NCBI GenBank assembly: GCA_017438865.1
Contig: JAFRUN010000038.1
Location: 1-38,551, forward strand
Source of the DNA: Clostridia bacterium
GTDB taxonomy: Bacteria > Bacillota > Clostridia > Christensenellales > CAG-138
DNA: 38,551 nt
Reading direction: 5' to 3'
Shown: positions 31,893 to 38,551 of the stretch, one piece after another
Layout of the letters: every line of letters starts with the position of its first letter
How positions within the stretch are numbered: the stretch's first letter is position 1
The notes under the pieces: generated by a model
Database searches by the model: none
What the model was told of the DNA's origin: nothing
Seen by the model: only the letters and a program-made list of their open reading frames with translations
Position numbers and translations under genes: made by a program

Positions 31893-32843
31893 TTATTTAT
31901 CCTCCTGTTGGTGGTTTTCTATGGTCTGTCCCTCCCCGAGGAACGTGAATAATTCCTGTTCCGCCCGTTCCGGATCGGCAATGAACGCTTCGGCGTGTCC
32001 CGCGCCCTCCGCGGTGAAAAACGCCTTGCTTGCGCCGCATGCCTCGAATACCGCGCGCCCCGTTTCATACGGCACGGTCCGGTCCGCGGTTCCGTGCAGG
32101 AAGAAGCAGGGGATCGACGCGTTCTTCAGCACATCGTCCGTGCGCGCGCGGATGTCGAGCTTCAAAAACAGCTTCGCAAGCAGCCGGATCGGCGGCATCA
32201 GCAGAAAGCCGGGTACGTTCCGCCGTCTGCAGTCGAGACGGATCTGCTCATAGGGCGAACGGAATCCGCAGTCGAGGATCAGCGCGCGCGTTTTTTCGGG
32301 ATCGAGATCGCAGGCGGCGAACCCCACCGCCGCCGCGCCCATCGACACGCCGTACAGCACGGTTTCGTTTACGCCTTCCGTTGAAAGCGCGCGTTCGTTC
32401 CATGCGATCGCGTCGTACCGCTCGAGAAGTCCGAGCCCGCAGCGCGCCTTTGCGCCCGCCTCGTGTCCGCGCTGGCGGATCAGAAGCACATTGTATCCGC
32501 GCCGCAAGAACATATCCGCCTGCACGGCGAAATTGACCATCGGATCCGTGCGGTAGCCGTGCATGAGGATCGCGGTCCTCGCGCTTCCGTTGTCGCAGTA
32601 GTCCGCCGAAAGCTCGGCGCCGTCGCGCGCCGCGATCGAGATCCGCTGCTTCGGGAACGCGTCGAACCGCGCCTTCGCCGCGCGCATCCGTTCCGCATAG
32701 GGCGCGAACTGCGCGCCGGGCGCAAGCAGCGCATCAAAGCTGTCGCCGGGCTTCGCCCGGAAGATCGTGCATACGGCGACGACCGCCGGTGCGAATACAA
32801 ACACCGCGTAGCATCCGATCAGGGCTGCAGGGATCCAAAGCAT
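31893..32843 (-). CDS. Alpha/beta hydrolase with N-terminal membrane anchor
   Basis: The 316-residue protein begins with a membrane helix (about 3-28). Its hydrolase domain has oxyanion strand AILMHGYRTD, nucleophile Ser167 in GVSMG, a probable acid in HGTADRTVP, and a histidine in EGAGHAEAF. It starts 10 bp after the LRAT-PPTase gene with GAGGAG upstream and ends one base before the DegV gene. It may release or trim acyl groups in the pathway encoded by the operon. Thioesterase, lipase and deacylase functions are all possible. Confidence 0.87.
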   Translation of the reverse strand: MLWIPAALIGCYAVFVFAPAVVAVCTIFRAKPGDSFDALLAPGAQFAPYAERMRAAKARFDAFPKQRISIAARDGAELSADYCDNGSARTAILMHGYRTDPMVNFAVQADMFLRRGYNVLLIRQRGHEAGAKARCGLGLLERYDAIAWNERALSTEGVNETVLYGVSMGAAAVGFAACDLDPEKTRALILDCGFRSPYEQIRLDCRRRNVPGFLLMPPIRLLAKLFLKLDIRARTDDVLKNASIPCFFLHGTADRTVPYETGRAVFEACGASKAFFTAEGAGHAEAFIADPERAEQELFTFLGEGQTIENHQQEDK

Positions 32844-32853
32844 ACCGTTCTCC

Positions 32854-33894
32854 TCAGAAATGTACCGGTTCGTTCGTCAAAATCGGTTCGATCGCGGTTC
32901 CGTCCGTCCGGAACAGCCGCGAAAAAGCCGCGTGCTCGCTGCATACCGACACGATCGGCGTGCGCGGCGCAAGAAGCGTGAACGTCACCGCGCGGTCCGT
33001 GAGCGAGTTCGTTTTCACAGGCGAAAACGCGCGTTTGTCCGACGCCTTGAAGATCGCTTCCTTTCGCGTCCAGCAGGAAAGAAAGCCCTCGACTGTTTCG
33101 GGATACGCCGCGCGCTCGGTCTTCGTAAAGCATCGCGCACGGAGCTTTTCGAGCTTATCCGCGCCGAACCGCGCCGAAATACCCGCGACCGTTTCGAGAT
33201 CGACGCCGACCGGCGCGTTTGAAACCGCCGCGCAGCAGAGCCCGTCCGCGTGCGAAAACGAGATCGAGAACCGGCTGCACGTCCATCCGCCGTTTTTCCG
33301 GCGCGTGAAGACGAGTTCGTCCGGATCCTGCGAGAAGCCGTGCTTCGCCGCGAGCCGCAGAAGCGCCCAGTTCGCGATCCGCGCCTGCTTCAGAGAGGGC
33401 GCGGTGCAGGAATCGATCTCGCGCTTCCGTTCCTCCGGAAGCGGAAAATCGAGCGTGAACCGGTCTGCTTCGGCAAGGTACACGTTCAGCACGGGACGCG
33501 TGTTCCACATACGGAACACGGCTTCCTCCTGCAGACTCTTTCGCTCGCCGAACACGCATTCGTAGGCGAAATGCTCGCAGTTGTTGCGGATCATGTGATA
33601 TCCGTCTTCGCCGAGCCGCGCCCTTGCAAGCCGCACGGTCTCCTCCGGCGGGATACGCTTTTTGCGCTCCGCGCGGTCGAGGACCGCGATCTCGGGGATG
33701 CGTCCCGTTGAGAAGACGTCCATGTCCGTCTCCGTGACGAGGAAGCGATCGGGCGATTTTGCATATTCCGGCACGGGCGGCAGACCGAACGCAACGATCC
33801 TGCCGTCGCCCGTATAAACGCCGTAATGAAAGATCGAACCGATCTGCACCCGCACCATGTCGCCGGGCACGGGATCCCCGGGCAGCCACTTCAT
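32854..33894 (-). CDS. LRAT-domain / Sfp-type phosphopantetheinyl transferase fusion
   Basis: The 346-residue protein has two catalytic domains. Residues 8-118 match the lecithin:retinol acyltransferase family of the NlpC/P60 superfamily. GDMVRVQIGSIFHYGVYTGD carries the catalytic His23, and MIRNNCEHFAYECVFGE carries the catalytic Cys106. Residues about 136-340 match an Sfp-type 4'-phosphopantetheinyl transferase. SFSHADG leads into GVDLE (Asp232, Glu234 for magnesium), and CWTRKEAIFKAS supplies Glu279 and Lys283. The second half should attach phosphopantetheine to the ACP encoded immediately upstream (4-bp overlap). The first half is a thiol-dependent acyltransferase that moves acyl groups between lipids or amines. 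No signal peptide is visible, so it is cytoplasmic or peripheral. Confidence 0.88.
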   Translation of the reverse strand: MKWLPGDPVPGDMVRVQIGSIFHYGVYTGDGRIVAFGLPPVPEYAKSPDRFLVTETDMDVFSTGRIPEIAVLDRAERKKRIPPEETVRLARARLGEDGYHMIRNNCEHFAYECVFGERKSLQEEAVFRMWNTRPVLNVYLAEADRFTLDFPLPEERKREIDSCTAPSLKQARIANWALLRLAAKHGFSQDPDELVFTRRKNGGWTCSRFSISFSHADGLCCAAVSNAPVGVDLETVAGISARFGADKLEKLRARCFTKTERAAYPETVEGFLSCWTRKEAIFKASDKRAFSPVKTNSLTDRAVTFTLLAPRTPIVSVCSEHAAFSRLFRTDGTAIEPILTNEPVHF

Positions 33895-34142
33895 TTCAGC
33901 TTCGCCTCAATATAGCTCACGACGTCGCCGAGCGTTTCAAAATCGCTTGCGCCGACGTTGTCGAAGCGGATGTTCATCTCCTCTTCGATCGCGATGACCA
34001 TGTAGAGCATGCTCACCGACGAGAAGCCGAGGTCCGCGACGAGCCGCGAGTCCTCGGTGCACGCCGCGACCTTGTCGCGGTTCCGGTCGTCCGCGGCGAG
34101 CAGGATCTCCCTGAGCTTTTCGATGATCTCAGTCCTGGACAT
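33891..34142 (-). CDS. Acyl carrier protein
   Basis: The 83-residue acidic protein has the ACP four-helix pattern. The phosphopantetheine serine is most likely Ser42, in VADLGFSSVSML, corresponding to DLGADSL of fatty-acid ACPs; the residue before it is serine instead of aspartate. It overlaps the ligase gene by 14 bp and the LRAT-PPTase gene by 4 bp. It is therefore almost certainly a dedicated carrier loaded by the neighbouring enzymes rather than the housekeeping ACP of fatty acid synthesis. Confidence 0.92.
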   Translation of the reverse strand: MSRTEIIEKLREILLAADDRNRDKVAACTEDSRLVADLGFSSVSMLYMVIAIEEEMNIRFDNVGASDFETLGDVVSYIEAKLK

Positions 34143-35643
34143 GCTTGTACCTCACGATCTTCATCGCGGGCGACCGTTCGAAATCGGTATCGCGCACGAC
34201 GATCCGGCTTACCTGCGAAAATCCCGGCAGGGTGCGGTTGACCTTTTCAAGCTCCGCGACGGCGAACGCCTTGCGCGCCGCGTCGTCCATATCCGTAAGC
34301 TCGGTCGGGCGCAGGACCACCTCAAGCGCAAGGATCGGCTCGCCCAGCGCGCTGCGCGCCTCGAAGACCTGCGAATCCTGAATGAACGGGAGCGCGTTGA
34401 AGTGCGTTTCGACCTCGGCGGGGGAGACGTTCTCGCCGTTCGGCAGAACGATGATCTCCTTGATGCGGCCGGTGATGTAAAGATATCCTTCCTCGTCGAG
34501 CCGCACGAGATCGCCGGTACGGAACCAGCCGTCCTCGTAAGCGCCGGGTTCTTCGACGCCGACGTAGCCCTCCATCATGTTGCGGCCCTTGAGCCACAGC
34601 TCGCCGTCGACGATTTTGATCTCCTGGTTCGGGAACGGCAGACCGACGGAATCGGGCTTTCGGATGCTTTCCGGATTGCCGGAAACGAGGTTTGCGGATT
34701 CGGTGAGACCGTAGCCGGGCAGCAGCTTGATGCCGAGCTTGTCGTATTCTTTGATCAGGAACGGAGCGACCGGCGCCGCGCCGCAGATGATGGTCTTGAG
34801 GTCTGCGCCGAGCATATTGCGTCCGAACTTCTTGGACAGCGTCAGCGCCATCTCCGCAAGCGCGGGTACGATGACGAGGATCGTCGGACGGAAGATCGCG
34901 ACGTCGCGGAACATATCCTTGTTGTTGCGGCAGATATACAGCGCGCTGCCGGTATACAGCGAGGTCATCAGGTTGCGGATCAGTCCGAACACGTGCGAAA
35001 GCGGCAGCACCAGCAGATAGCGCTGACCGAACACGTCCGGATAGCCGTAGCAGCCGTTGATCGTGCCCTGCATCACGGCGTCGTTGCTTAAAAGCGCGCC
35101 CTTGCTGCGGCCGGTCGTGCCGCCGGTAAAGACGATCGCGCACGGCGTTTTCGGTTCGCACGCGACGGCGGGTTTCTTTTCGTCGGAAACGGCGGAAACG
35201 GGGATCAGCTCGATGTCGGGGCGCTTTGCTTTGACGATCGCAAGACGCGGTTCGAAGTCCGCCTGATAGACGAGCTTTTTGATGCCGAACATCATGCAGC
35301 AGCCGAACACGGCTTCCGCGGGCAGGTGCGCGGGGAAGATCGCGGCGGTCGCACCGGAGGTGACGACGGCAAGATACGCCTTGACAAAGTCATAGGAGTT
35401 CGCGGCGAAGATCGCAACGCGCGTGCCGACCGGGCAGTCGCCGAGGAGCGTACGGAAGCCCGCAACGTCCGCGTCAAGCTCCGCATAGCTTCTCGTTTTT
35501 CCTTCGTCGACGATCGCCGGCGCGTCCTTGAATTCACGCGCACAGTGCTCCCACATCGCGGAAACGGTCGTGAACTCTTTGATCCGTTCAAAGGTCTGTT
35601 CGTCCGTGTACTGACGGAAAATCTCTTTATCGGGTGTTTGCAT
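34129..35643 (-). CDS. AMP-forming acyl ligase (acyl-CoA/acyl-ACP synthetase)
   Basis: I choose ATG 35643 because AGAGGAGAT lies just before it; a TTG nine codons upstream is less likely. The 504-residue enzyme has the standard adenylation motifs: FTGGTTGRSKGA, GYGLTES, WFRTGDL, GRIKEIIVLPNGENVSP and the C-terminal lysine in SPAMKIVRYK. It activates a carboxylic acid to its adenylate and transfers it to a thiol. The adjacent ACP gene and two PlsC genes suggest the acceptor is holo-ACP, like the synthetase half of Aas (2-acylglycerophosphoethanolamine acyltransferase). Chain length and acid type cannot be told. Confidence 0.92.
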   Translation of the reverse strand: MQTPDKEIFRQYTDEQTFERIKEFTTVSAMWEHCAREFKDAPAIVDEGKTRSYAELDADVAGFRTLLGDCPVGTRVAIFAANSYDFVKAYLAVVTSGATAAIFPAHLPAEAVFGCCMMFGIKKLVYQADFEPRLAIVKAKRPDIELIPVSAVSDEKKPAVACEPKTPCAIVFTGGTTGRSKGALLSNDAVMQGTINGCYGYPDVFGQRYLLVLPLSHVFGLIRNLMTSLYTGSALYICRNNKDMFRDVAIFRPTILVIVPALAEMALTLSKKFGRNMLGADLKTIICGAAPVAPFLIKEYDKLGIKLLPGYGLTESANLVSGNPESIRKPDSVGLPFPNQEIKIVDGELWLKGRNMMEGYVGVEEPGAYEDGWFRTGDLVRLDEEGYLYITGRIKEIIVLPNGENVSPAEVETHFNALPFIQDSQVFEARSALGEPILALEVVLRPTELTDMDDAARKAFAVAELEKVNRTLPGFSQVSRIVVRDTDFERSPAMKIVRYKHVQD

Positions 35644-35647
35644 GGTT

Positions 35648-36307
35648 TTATCTCCTCTTCTGATAAGCAATTTGCTTTAATTCTTCTTCTTTCTGCTGAA
35701 GCGCCTGCGCGATCGCGTCGATCTCGGACATCGACGGACGCCGTCCGTACCGCGCGAACAGGTCGATCGGCTCGCCGATCACGAAGGTCACACGGTTATA
35801 GAAATGCGCCTTCGGCTTCACATAGACCGGTACGATCGGCACCCTGCCCTGCAGCGCGATCAGCACCATGCCGGATTTGAACGCGCCGAGGTTGTCGCCG
35901 TCCTCGTTGATGTGCCCCTCCGGGAAGATGGACACCAGCGAGCCCTTTTTGAGCTCGTCCGTGATCTCGCGCAGCGAATTGAAATTGAAATTCGCGCGAT
36001 CGATCGGAATGCACAGGAACTGTTTGAACAGCCAGCGGAATCCGGATTCAAAGAATTCCTTTCCGCAGATGAAATGATGCCGCCGGTACCACACCGCGAA
36101 CATCAGATACACGGGATCGAAGAACCCGTAGTGGTTTGCGATGAGCAGCGCGCCGCCGCGGATGCGCTTCTTTGCCGCCTTCGTCTCGAAGATCCAGCGC
36201 GGACGCATCCATATGAGTCCGGGGATCGCCGCCGTCGCCTTGACAAAGTCATAGACGAAGTAACGCGGCGAAAACAGCTCAGCGCGATTCGTTCGTTTCT
36301 GTTCCAT
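35648..36307 (-). CDS. PlsC-type 1-acyl-glycerol-phosphate acyltransferase
   Basis: I choose ATG 36307 (MEQKRTNRAELF), with GGAG ten bases upstream; it overlaps the preceding gene by 29 bp. The 219-residue protein has the acyltransferase motif NHYGFFD (His and Asp of H-x4-D) and SIFPEGHINEDG, with hydrophobic stretches near PGLIWMRP and VYLMFAVW. It should move an acyl group to a lysophospholipid or a similar acceptor at the membrane. It is the second of two PlsC genes in a row, between the two acyl ligases. The glycine after FPE is kept, unlike in the neighbour. Confidence 0.9.
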   Translation of the reverse strand: MEQKRTNRAELFSPRYFVYDFVKATAAIPGLIWMRPRWIFETKAAKKRIRGGALLIANHYGFFDPVYLMFAVWYRRHHFICGKEFFESGFRWLFKQFLCIPIDRANFNFNSLREITDELKKGSLVSIFPEGHINEDGDNLGAFKSGMVLIALQGRVPIVPVYVKPKAHFYNRVTFVIGEPIDLFARYGRRPSMSEIDAIAQALQQKEEELKQIAYQKRR

Positions 36308-36923
36308 ACAGCAGTTTCTCCAAAGCGGCGATCCGCTCCCGAAGCCGTTCGGAAACGATCGCAAGGTTTTCTTTCTCGTCCGCGCCGTCCTCTAAAAGGT
36401 CGGAGGCGAGGATCGGCTTTCCGATCAGCACGCGGGCGCGTTTGCGGCAGAAATACGATCCGTTCGTCACGACCGGAATGATCTTCGCGCCGCTTTCGAG
36501 CGCGAGCAGCGCCGCGCTCACCTTGAACGGCAGAGGACGTTCTTCGCCGGGACGGGGCAGACGGCTTTCCGGAAAGATCCCCACCACGCCGCCGCGGGAG
36601 AGGATCGAGAGCGATTTCGGCAGAAAGCCGAAATCGTGCGTGTTCCGGTCGACCCGGATCCCGCCCAGAAGCCGCAGAAACCATCCGAGCAGCGGTTTTT
36701 CATAGAGCACCTCCGCCATCTGAAAGCGCAGCGTGCGCGTCCAGAACACGAACAGATACACCGCGTAGTCAAAGACCGACGTGTGGTTCGAAATGATGAT
36801 CGCGCGCCCGTCAATGTGCCTACCCTGCACGCGCCTGTCCTCATAAAGGATCTTCGTGCGGAAGCACAGAAGCTGCGCGGGCCAGCCGGTGATCTTCACA
36901 AACCAGTTGAACAGCGCGATCAT
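36279..36923 (-). CDS. PlsC-type acyltransferase, second paralogue
   Basis: The 214-residue protein has NHTSVFD (H-x4-D) and a variant block III, IFPESRLPRPGE, where serine replaces the usual glycine of FPEG. An N-terminal hydrophobic stretch (ALFNWFVKITGWPAQLLCF) probably attaches it to the membrane. It overlaps the ligase-ACP gene by 4 bp (ATGA) and the next PlsC gene by 29 bp, so translation is coupled. Two adjacent, divergent PlsC proteins suggest two successive acylations or two acceptors. Confidence 0.9.
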   Translation of the reverse strand: MIALFNWFVKITGWPAQLLCFRTKILYEDRRVQGRHIDGRAIIISNHTSVFDYAVYLFVFWTRTLRFQMAEVLYEKPLLGWFLRLLGGIRVDRNTHDFGFLPKSLSILSRGGVVGIFPESRLPRPGEERPLPFKVSAALLALESGAKIIPVVTNGSYFCRKRARVLIGKPILASDLLEDGADEKENLAIVSERLRERIAALEKLLYGTETNESR

Positions 36924-38551
36924 GCAGGGGTCCCGCCTTTCTCGCCGCGGATGTAGTCCGCAATGCTGCGCACGGTCTTGAAGCCCGTGTCCTCCAGCGG
37001 AAACGCCGCGCCGAACTCATCCCTGAGCCGTGTCAGCATCGCGAAATAATCGAGACTCGTGCCGCCGAGGTCGAGGAAGAAATCGGCGTCAAGGGCGATC
37101 TCGTCTTCGCTTCGGTTCACGGCGGCGGCGACGATCGCGCGCACGCGGCGCATCAGCGCGTCGGCTTCCGCATCGTCGGTCCTTCCGGAAAGATCGAGCG
37201 GTTTCAGCGCGCCGGAGGCGAAGTCGCGGCGCAGACGGACGCGGTTCAGCTTGAACTCGTCCGCTTTCATCAAAGGTCCCTCGACGAGCACGATGCGCGA
37301 GATCGCGGAAGTCAGGTTCAGGCGTTCGATCTTTTCGATCAGCGTACCGCGCAGCTGTTCCGCGGCTTCCGCGGTGATCATGCGGTTCACACCGGCAAGC
37401 AGTACCGTCGCCGGTCTGCCGTTGTCGTTTGCGGGGATCAGGCAGACCTCCGCGCGGTCCGTTTTCAAAAGCGGCTCGACGGCGTTCGGGTTCAGGTTTT
37501 CGCCGTCCGGTCCGACGATCAGATCGTCGGCGCGCCCGAGGATGCGATAGTGCCCGTCGACGCATTCCGCAAGGTCGCGCGTCGGGAACCAGCCGTCGCG
37601 CTCCGCGCGTCCGTCGGCGGAAAGAATGTATTTCGCGGTCACGCGTCCGCGGACTGTAAGCTCGCCGGAATCGTTGATGCGGTATTCGACGTTTTGCATG
37701 GGCTTGCCGACGCAGCCGAGACGCAGATACTTTCGCTTTGCGGACAGCTCGACCGACGTGATGCCGATCTCGGTCATGCCGTAGCCGTTTGCAAGCCGGT
37801 ATCCGATCCCGTTGAAAAACGCCTGGATCGACGGATCGAGGAAGCTCCCGCCCGTGATCATAAAGAGCACGGAATCGCCGAACAGATTTTCGCGCACCTC
37901 GCGGAACGCAAGCTTCGAGAACGCCGCGGAGAGCGGGCGGGGGAGCTTTTCGGCAAGCGCCAGCGCGCGGTCGAATTTCTTTGCGGTCTTTTCGCCGCGA
38001 TCGGCAATGCCCTTTTTCGCCTGCTCATAAACCTTTTCCCAGAAAAGCGGCACGGCAAAAATATGCGTGACCTTGTGACGGCGGATCGTGTTGACGATCG
38101 TCGACGGGGAGAGGTCGTTGAGATGCACGAACGTGCGCGAGAAGAACGCGAACCAGATATACATCGCGATCAGTCCGAACACGTGATAGAAGGGCAGGAA
38201 GGTCAACAGCTTGAGGTTGCCTTCGTAATGCTTTTTAATGAGGGGTTGTTCTTTGATGATTCCGTAGCTGTCCCGGATCTGATAATAGAACTCCTCCGCG
38301 GAATACGCGCAGACCTTGACGTTTTCGGTTGTGCCGGAGGACATGACAAAAAGCTCCGTGCCGAACGGACGCGGGTCGATCGGCTCGCCGGAGGTCGGGA
38401 TCGCATCCGGACGCAGCACGGGACAGGAGAAATCGCCCTTTTCGGCGATGACCGCGCGGCAGTCTGCAATGCGCATCGCACCGGAAAGCAGGGGCATCGG
38501 CAGGCGCAGGTTCATCAAAAGCGGACGGAAGCCCGCGGCAAGGATCGCCCA
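36920..38551 (-). CDS. AMP-forming ligase fused to a C-terminal acyl carrier domain (5' end outside window)
   Basis: The frame is open to the window edge and its first visible residues (WAILAAGFRPLL) belong to the ligase fold, so the start lies beyond 38551; 543 residues are seen. Adenylation motifs are present but unusual: MSSGTTENVKV replaces the common SGTTGxPK, NGYGMTE is normal, the TGD core reads TRD in WFPTRDLAE, and GRADDLIVGPDGENLNP is present. A conserved-type lysine lies in ADEFKLNR. An ACP domain follows (about 70 residues), with FLDLGGTSLDYF carrying the attachment serine (codon at 37055-37057). The protein should load an acyl or amino acid onto its own carrier domain. Confidence 0.9.
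   Translation of the reverse strand, partial: WAILAAGFRPLLMNLRLPMPLLSGAMRIADCRAVIAEKGDFSCPVLRPDAIPTSGEPIDPRPFGTELFVMSSGTTENVKVCAYSAEEFYYQIRDSYGIIKEQPLIKKHYEGNLKLLTFLPFYHVFGLIAMYIWFAFFSRTFVHLNDLSPSTIVNTIRRHKVTHIFAVPLFWEKVYEQAKKGIADRGEKTAKKFDRALALAEKLPRPLSAAFSKLAFREVRENLFGDSVLFMITGGSFLDPSIQAFFNGIGYRLANGYGMTEIGITSVELSAKRKYLRLGCVGKPMQNVEYRINDSGELTVRGRVTAKYILSADGRAERDGWFPTRDLAECVDGHYRILGRADDLIVGPDGENLNPNAVEPLLKTDRAEVCLIPANDNGRPATVLLAGVNRMITAEAAEQLRGTLIEKIERLNLTSAISRIVLVEGPLMKADEFKLNRVRLRRDFASGALKPLDLSGRTDDAEADALMRRVRAIVAAAVNRSEDEIALDADFFLDLGGTSLDYFAMLTRLRDEFGAAFPLEDTGFKTVRSIADYIRGEKGGTPA

Noticed and set aside
27452-31948. A 1498-codon open frame on the plus strand
   Set aside because: It runs antisense to four well-supported genes (hydrolase, FakA, transporter, DegV). 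Its translation is rich in His, Arg, Asp and Val without domains, as expected for the reverse strand of GC-rich coding DNA.

Overview
The window looks like chromosomal DNA of a Gram-positive, GC-rich member of Clostridia (Bacillota). It has GGAGG-type ribosome binding sites, TTGACA/TATAAT promoters, many rho-independent hairpin terminators, lipoprotein signal peptides without outer-membrane machinery, CUT1 sugar ABC transport, and FakA/DegV proteins. An uncultured gut or rumen lineage (Christensenellales-like) is my guess from style alone and is not proven by any marker gene here.

Layout. (1) 1-2170: tRNA-Cys followed by an AT-rich island with a lipoprotein, a tiny ORF and a broken YD-repeat (Rhs) fragment. 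The island is bounded by copies of a structured repeat that carries compensatory base changes; another copy lies near 9.45 kb. (2) 2.2-9.2 kb: a VTC-domain protein, a DUF4956 membrane protein and a Cthe_2159-type carbohydrate-binding lipoprotein, facing a histidine kinase/response regulator pair, then a phosphodiester glycosidase (NAGPA) and a small membrane protein. Two promoters in this part share tandem TTTA(GG) boxes that may be the regulator's sites. (3) 9.6-13.4 kb: a small protein, a zinc-ribbon membrane protein, and an ECF sigma factor joined (through one apparent frameshift) to a membrane anchor and a large W-x-x-W repeat ectodomain. (4) 13.6-24.6 kb: a cello-oligosaccharide utilisation locus with a GH5 lipoprotein, an ABC ATPase, cellobiose phosphorylase (GH94), a LacI-family regulator, a solute-binding protein, two permeases and a cytoplasmic GH5. 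Three near-identical AATCGATTAAG operators tie the locus to the LacI regulator. (5) 25.1-38.55 kb, all on the minus strand: two small units (an alpha/beta hydrolase and a DUF4190-like protein), then a tightly packed 12-kb operon. In transcription order this holds an adenylating ligase-ACP didomain protein (cut by the window end), two PlsC acyltransferases, a second acyl ligase, a free ACP, an LRAT-phosphopantetheinyl transferase fusion, an alpha/beta hydrolase, a DegV/FakB protein, a GPH-type transporter with an adhesin-like insert, FakA, and another hydrolase.

How the genes fit together. Region 4 explains itself: oligosaccharides made outside are imported by the ABC system, cleaved by phosphorolysis or hydrolysis inside, and induction goes through the LacI protein. 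Region 5 is the best candidate for an undescribed system. It looks like a self-contained acyl-activation and acyl-transfer pathway with its own carrier proteins, its own carrier-activating enzyme fused to a thiol acyltransferase, and fatty-acid kinase components. Its product cannot be read from the sequence.
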